Positions 61,340-64,000 of a stretch of DNA of 64,000 bases are shown here, in pieces. The notes under the pieces were generated by a model, which saw only the letters and a list, made by a program, of their open reading frames with translations, did no database searches and had not been told where the DNA came from. Positions within the stretch are counted from its first letter, which is position 1. Every line of letters begins with the position of its first letter. The translations under genes and the position numbers were made by a program. The stretch is from Hymenolepis diminuta (Eukaryota; Platyhelminthes; Cestoda; Cyclophyllidea; Hymenolepididae): positions 1,528,145 through 1,592,144 of the forward strand of contig CAADRB010000002.1 of NCBI GenBank assembly GCA_900708905.1. Reading direction: 5' to 3'.

Positions 61340-61673
61340 TCAAATGAATGCCGCCACCAGTTTTTTCCGATATCCTATGCAGAAAATTATTGGGAAAATT
61401 TGATTTCTAACTAGAGAGTGCCCCAATAACAGATATGAGGGGATTGGTATTTGATATAACTAGAAGCATACACCTCTAGAACAACGAATATGATATTCTC
61501 TTCTCAGCTATTAGTTCCCCTTAATACCTATTAAAACTGATAATTCTTTCTCAAATTCGAAGAGAGAAAGTGCTTTTAAGGCACTCACCATGGACTTTGA
61601 AATTGAGGTCATCCTCGTCGATCGTTATGCCTTCAGAGCACACCAGAGTTATTATTTTGCTTTTGGATTTCAT
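61340..61673 (-). CDS. Candidate minus-strand gene, first exon plus one
   Basis: ATG at 61673 opens 28 codons ('MKSKSKIITLVCSEGITIDE' onward) ending at a consensus donor CATG|GTGAGT (exon 61673-61589, phase 1). The next acceptor with a fitting phase is at 61374 (TTTTCTGCATAG), giving either a short terminal exon ending TGA at 61340 (39 aa in all) or, through a GTGGCG donor, continuation into a segment at about 61240-61160. The product is unrecognised. The first exon is the better-supported part. Confidence 0.35.
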
Positions 61674-64000
61674 TTATTCTTTTAATATTCCATCATCCAA
61701 TTCTGAATATTAGTAGTTGTATTAACTTACAATACCTCAGATTATTGTAGAAATAATATTTTCTTCAGTTATCCTCCCTTTGTGCCTGGATTATTTCTGC
61801 GTCTTCAGTTTATTTCCAGATTTCGATCATTGTTTTAGCTACTTATTTCCAGAAAAAGTACAAAATGGACATAGAGTTTCTTATTAATGTCCTAGTCCGT
61901 TTGTTGACTATTTAAATGTCGTACGTATGATACAAGTTAGGTTAAATATGATTTATCTCAGAAGTTTCTGCAAATTTCAAATATTGCCCTATTCTTAGCT
62001 CACTTAACGATCACAATGTTTAGAAATCATTTTTAACATTGTTTTTCTTCAATTAACTACATTCTCGCTCATTCTGTACTCCACGAATCTATTTGAACAC
62101 ATTTAATTTGACAAAAAGCTCATCTGTATGAAAAGGTGGTGAGCCAAAGGGTCTGTGTGCCAAGGACTCATTGAGAAATTTTAATATTTCTTAAACGTTT
62201 AACACCTCATTATAATTATGGAACTTGCTAATAATTAGCAACTGGGCCAAATTTTCGGTGAAAAGTCGGAATTTAAAAATTTGTGCGCCCTTTTGCTCGA
62301 TTTCACTTTTAAACATCTTTGATGGAAAGCTTGACCATTACCAATTGTACACTGACAAGCTAAAGTATCTATTAAAAGCCCATTTCTCTGATCGATGACT
62401 GTTTTGATCATTGTTCGTCTGCATTTTTTCTTTAAAAGAGTGTGCGAATACGTATATTTCCTATCAATTCCCCTTATTTCCTAATTCATAATTCATGCTA
62501 CCACTTTGAAAACGAAATGTAGTATATTATTCGAAAATTCTAAATATTAATTGCATTTATAAAAGCTTTTTGAGCGGAATGATATAGTTTACCTATTGAA
62601 TGAGTGAGTATAGAAGTGCATATGCTTGACCTCCATAAAACTACATTCTTCTCTTAAACTTTCTATTTCTCTACTTTCTTTAGGATGTTCTTTAAAAGTT
62701 CGCATTTTGTCTAGTCGGTGATAAGTTCTTCTGGATCTTGGTATATCATATGCTCTATTTTTGGTTGAACATAGTTTGAATCCTAATTCAAAGAACTGGG
62801 TCGTCGAGGAAATTGAATAATCATAGTCTATCCGGAAATTTTAAATTTCTCTTTAATATCTTTCATTTACACTAATAAGGTGGCTAGTATTACAAGTTCA
62901 ATTGGGGTTTAATGCGAATACTTAACTATGAAGTATGATATTTCAGAGGAAGCTTTATTTAAAAATTCTTAAATATCCAGAAATGGAAAATAATTGATCT
63001 TCGCTTTGTTCATTTTTTTGTAATTCATGTTTATTTCAAGAATTTAGGTTTAATTTTAATTCAGACATGTCATTAATCGATTCTAGAATATGGAATCGTT
63101 CCATCACTAAAACATCTTGAATCTTTCCATACGTTCCATTTGATATAATACGAAACACGATCACATCTATTCAAACTTTTGTCTATTTTGGTTTCATATG
63201 TGTTTTTTTCTTCCATGTCTGTTTGAACTGAAGTTTAAGGAAAGTGAAAAGGGCAGTGTTCGAAAAGTTAATAAAATCGAACTTAACTAATTTCTTGCCG
63301 AATTTGGTGAACGAAGACAAGTCTTTATATATGTGGATTTAGACTAGTTAACTGAATATTCAAGAACCTAGTCCTAATAGACCATTTGCGAGCATCTAAA
63401 TCGCCAAAATAAGGAAAAAATGATTGTTAGATCCTGATATTGCAGATTTCCTCAACCCGAGGTCGCAAACTTCTCATAATCTGTGGCCGCTGAATGAAAC
63501 AAATATATCATATATTTCAAAGTAACCTCGAATAAAACCAAACCCTTTGAAGGAAACTGTGGAGTAGGATCTTAGATTCTCCTTGGTAAGAAAATCTCAA
63601 TATACAGTCCCTCTCCTGATCATCAGGTTTGGTATCAAACCCATTATTCCTGACTTTTTTGTGTGCAGACTGATCGTTATATCACTGACACATAGGGGTC
63701 GAGATCAAATTTTTGCTTATTAAGATGCAGATCAGTGGCAATGACCTAAATTATCCAGGGATTTATAAAAATGGATGTTCTACGCATCCTTAGCCGAGAA
63801 GAAGGCACTCTGGACAATTGCTCTAATGGATTTCGAAAATCAATTCTAATCAATGTATTTGTATCCCCTTGACTGAAATTACCACTAGATCTCTAGATAA
63901 TAAGATAATATAAGGTCTCATCGACCTCTGTAAGATTCTATGAAATCCATATTTTCAGTTATATACTACCTGTCACCTCATATGGAACGACACAGTGTAC
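61674..64000. other. AT-rich right flank, nothing assigned
   Basis: No frame longer than about 60 codons, no consistent splice chain, no repeat that I recognise from the rest of the window. Probably intergenic or intronic. Confidence 0.5.

Overview
This window is eukaryotic nuclear DNA: AT-rich, gene-sparse and intron-rich, with very small introns (43 to 73 nt in the clearest genes), microexons, TATA/CCAAT promoters, degenerate transposons, microsatellites and one 70-base assembly gap. Protein-level clues (CDC25, ITPA, mariner and LTR relics) fit an invertebrate metazoan. The AT-richness, tiny introns and small secreted cysteine proteins would suit a parasitic flatworm, but that is inference and nothing here proves the phylum.

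Layout. 0.48-3.4 kb (-): 5' part of an unrecognised low-complexity nuclear-type protein, rebuilt from four phase-0 exons and running off the left edge. 6.4-9.8 kb: a complete 2.8 kb LTR element on the minus strand (305-bp LTRs, 5-bp target duplication, decayed gag/protease, no room for RT or integrase), with a 299-bp dispersed repeat inside it and a second copy next to it; a diverged solo LTR lies at 10.5 kb. 14.4-16.9 kb: a three-exon plus-strand candidate gene whose intron contains, antisense, the best enzyme gene of the left half: ITPA (inosine triphosphate pyrophosphatase) fused in the same exon to an N-terminal PHD zinc finger. 18.2-22.2 kb: two tandem paralogous secreted proteins with an identical phase-2 mini-intron. 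26.0-27.1 kb (-): 3' exons of an unrecognised gene. 30.4-56.2 kb (+): a very long gene whose 168-codon frame is scattered over eight tiny exons, with introns holding a mariner relic, tRNA-derived fragments, a repeat family and a candidate internal promoter. 57.5-59.4 kb (+): a complete CDC25 phosphatase gene with a TATA box and inverted CCAAT boxes. 60-61.7 kb: weak candidate first exons. The rest looks intergenic.

How genes fit together: CDC25 drives CDK activation, and ITPA cleans non-canonical purine triphosphates from the nucleotide pool. No operon or pathway cluster is evident. Exon chains given here for non-ORF genes were assembled by eye from splice signals plus phase consistency; they are hypotheses until RNA or homology confirms them.
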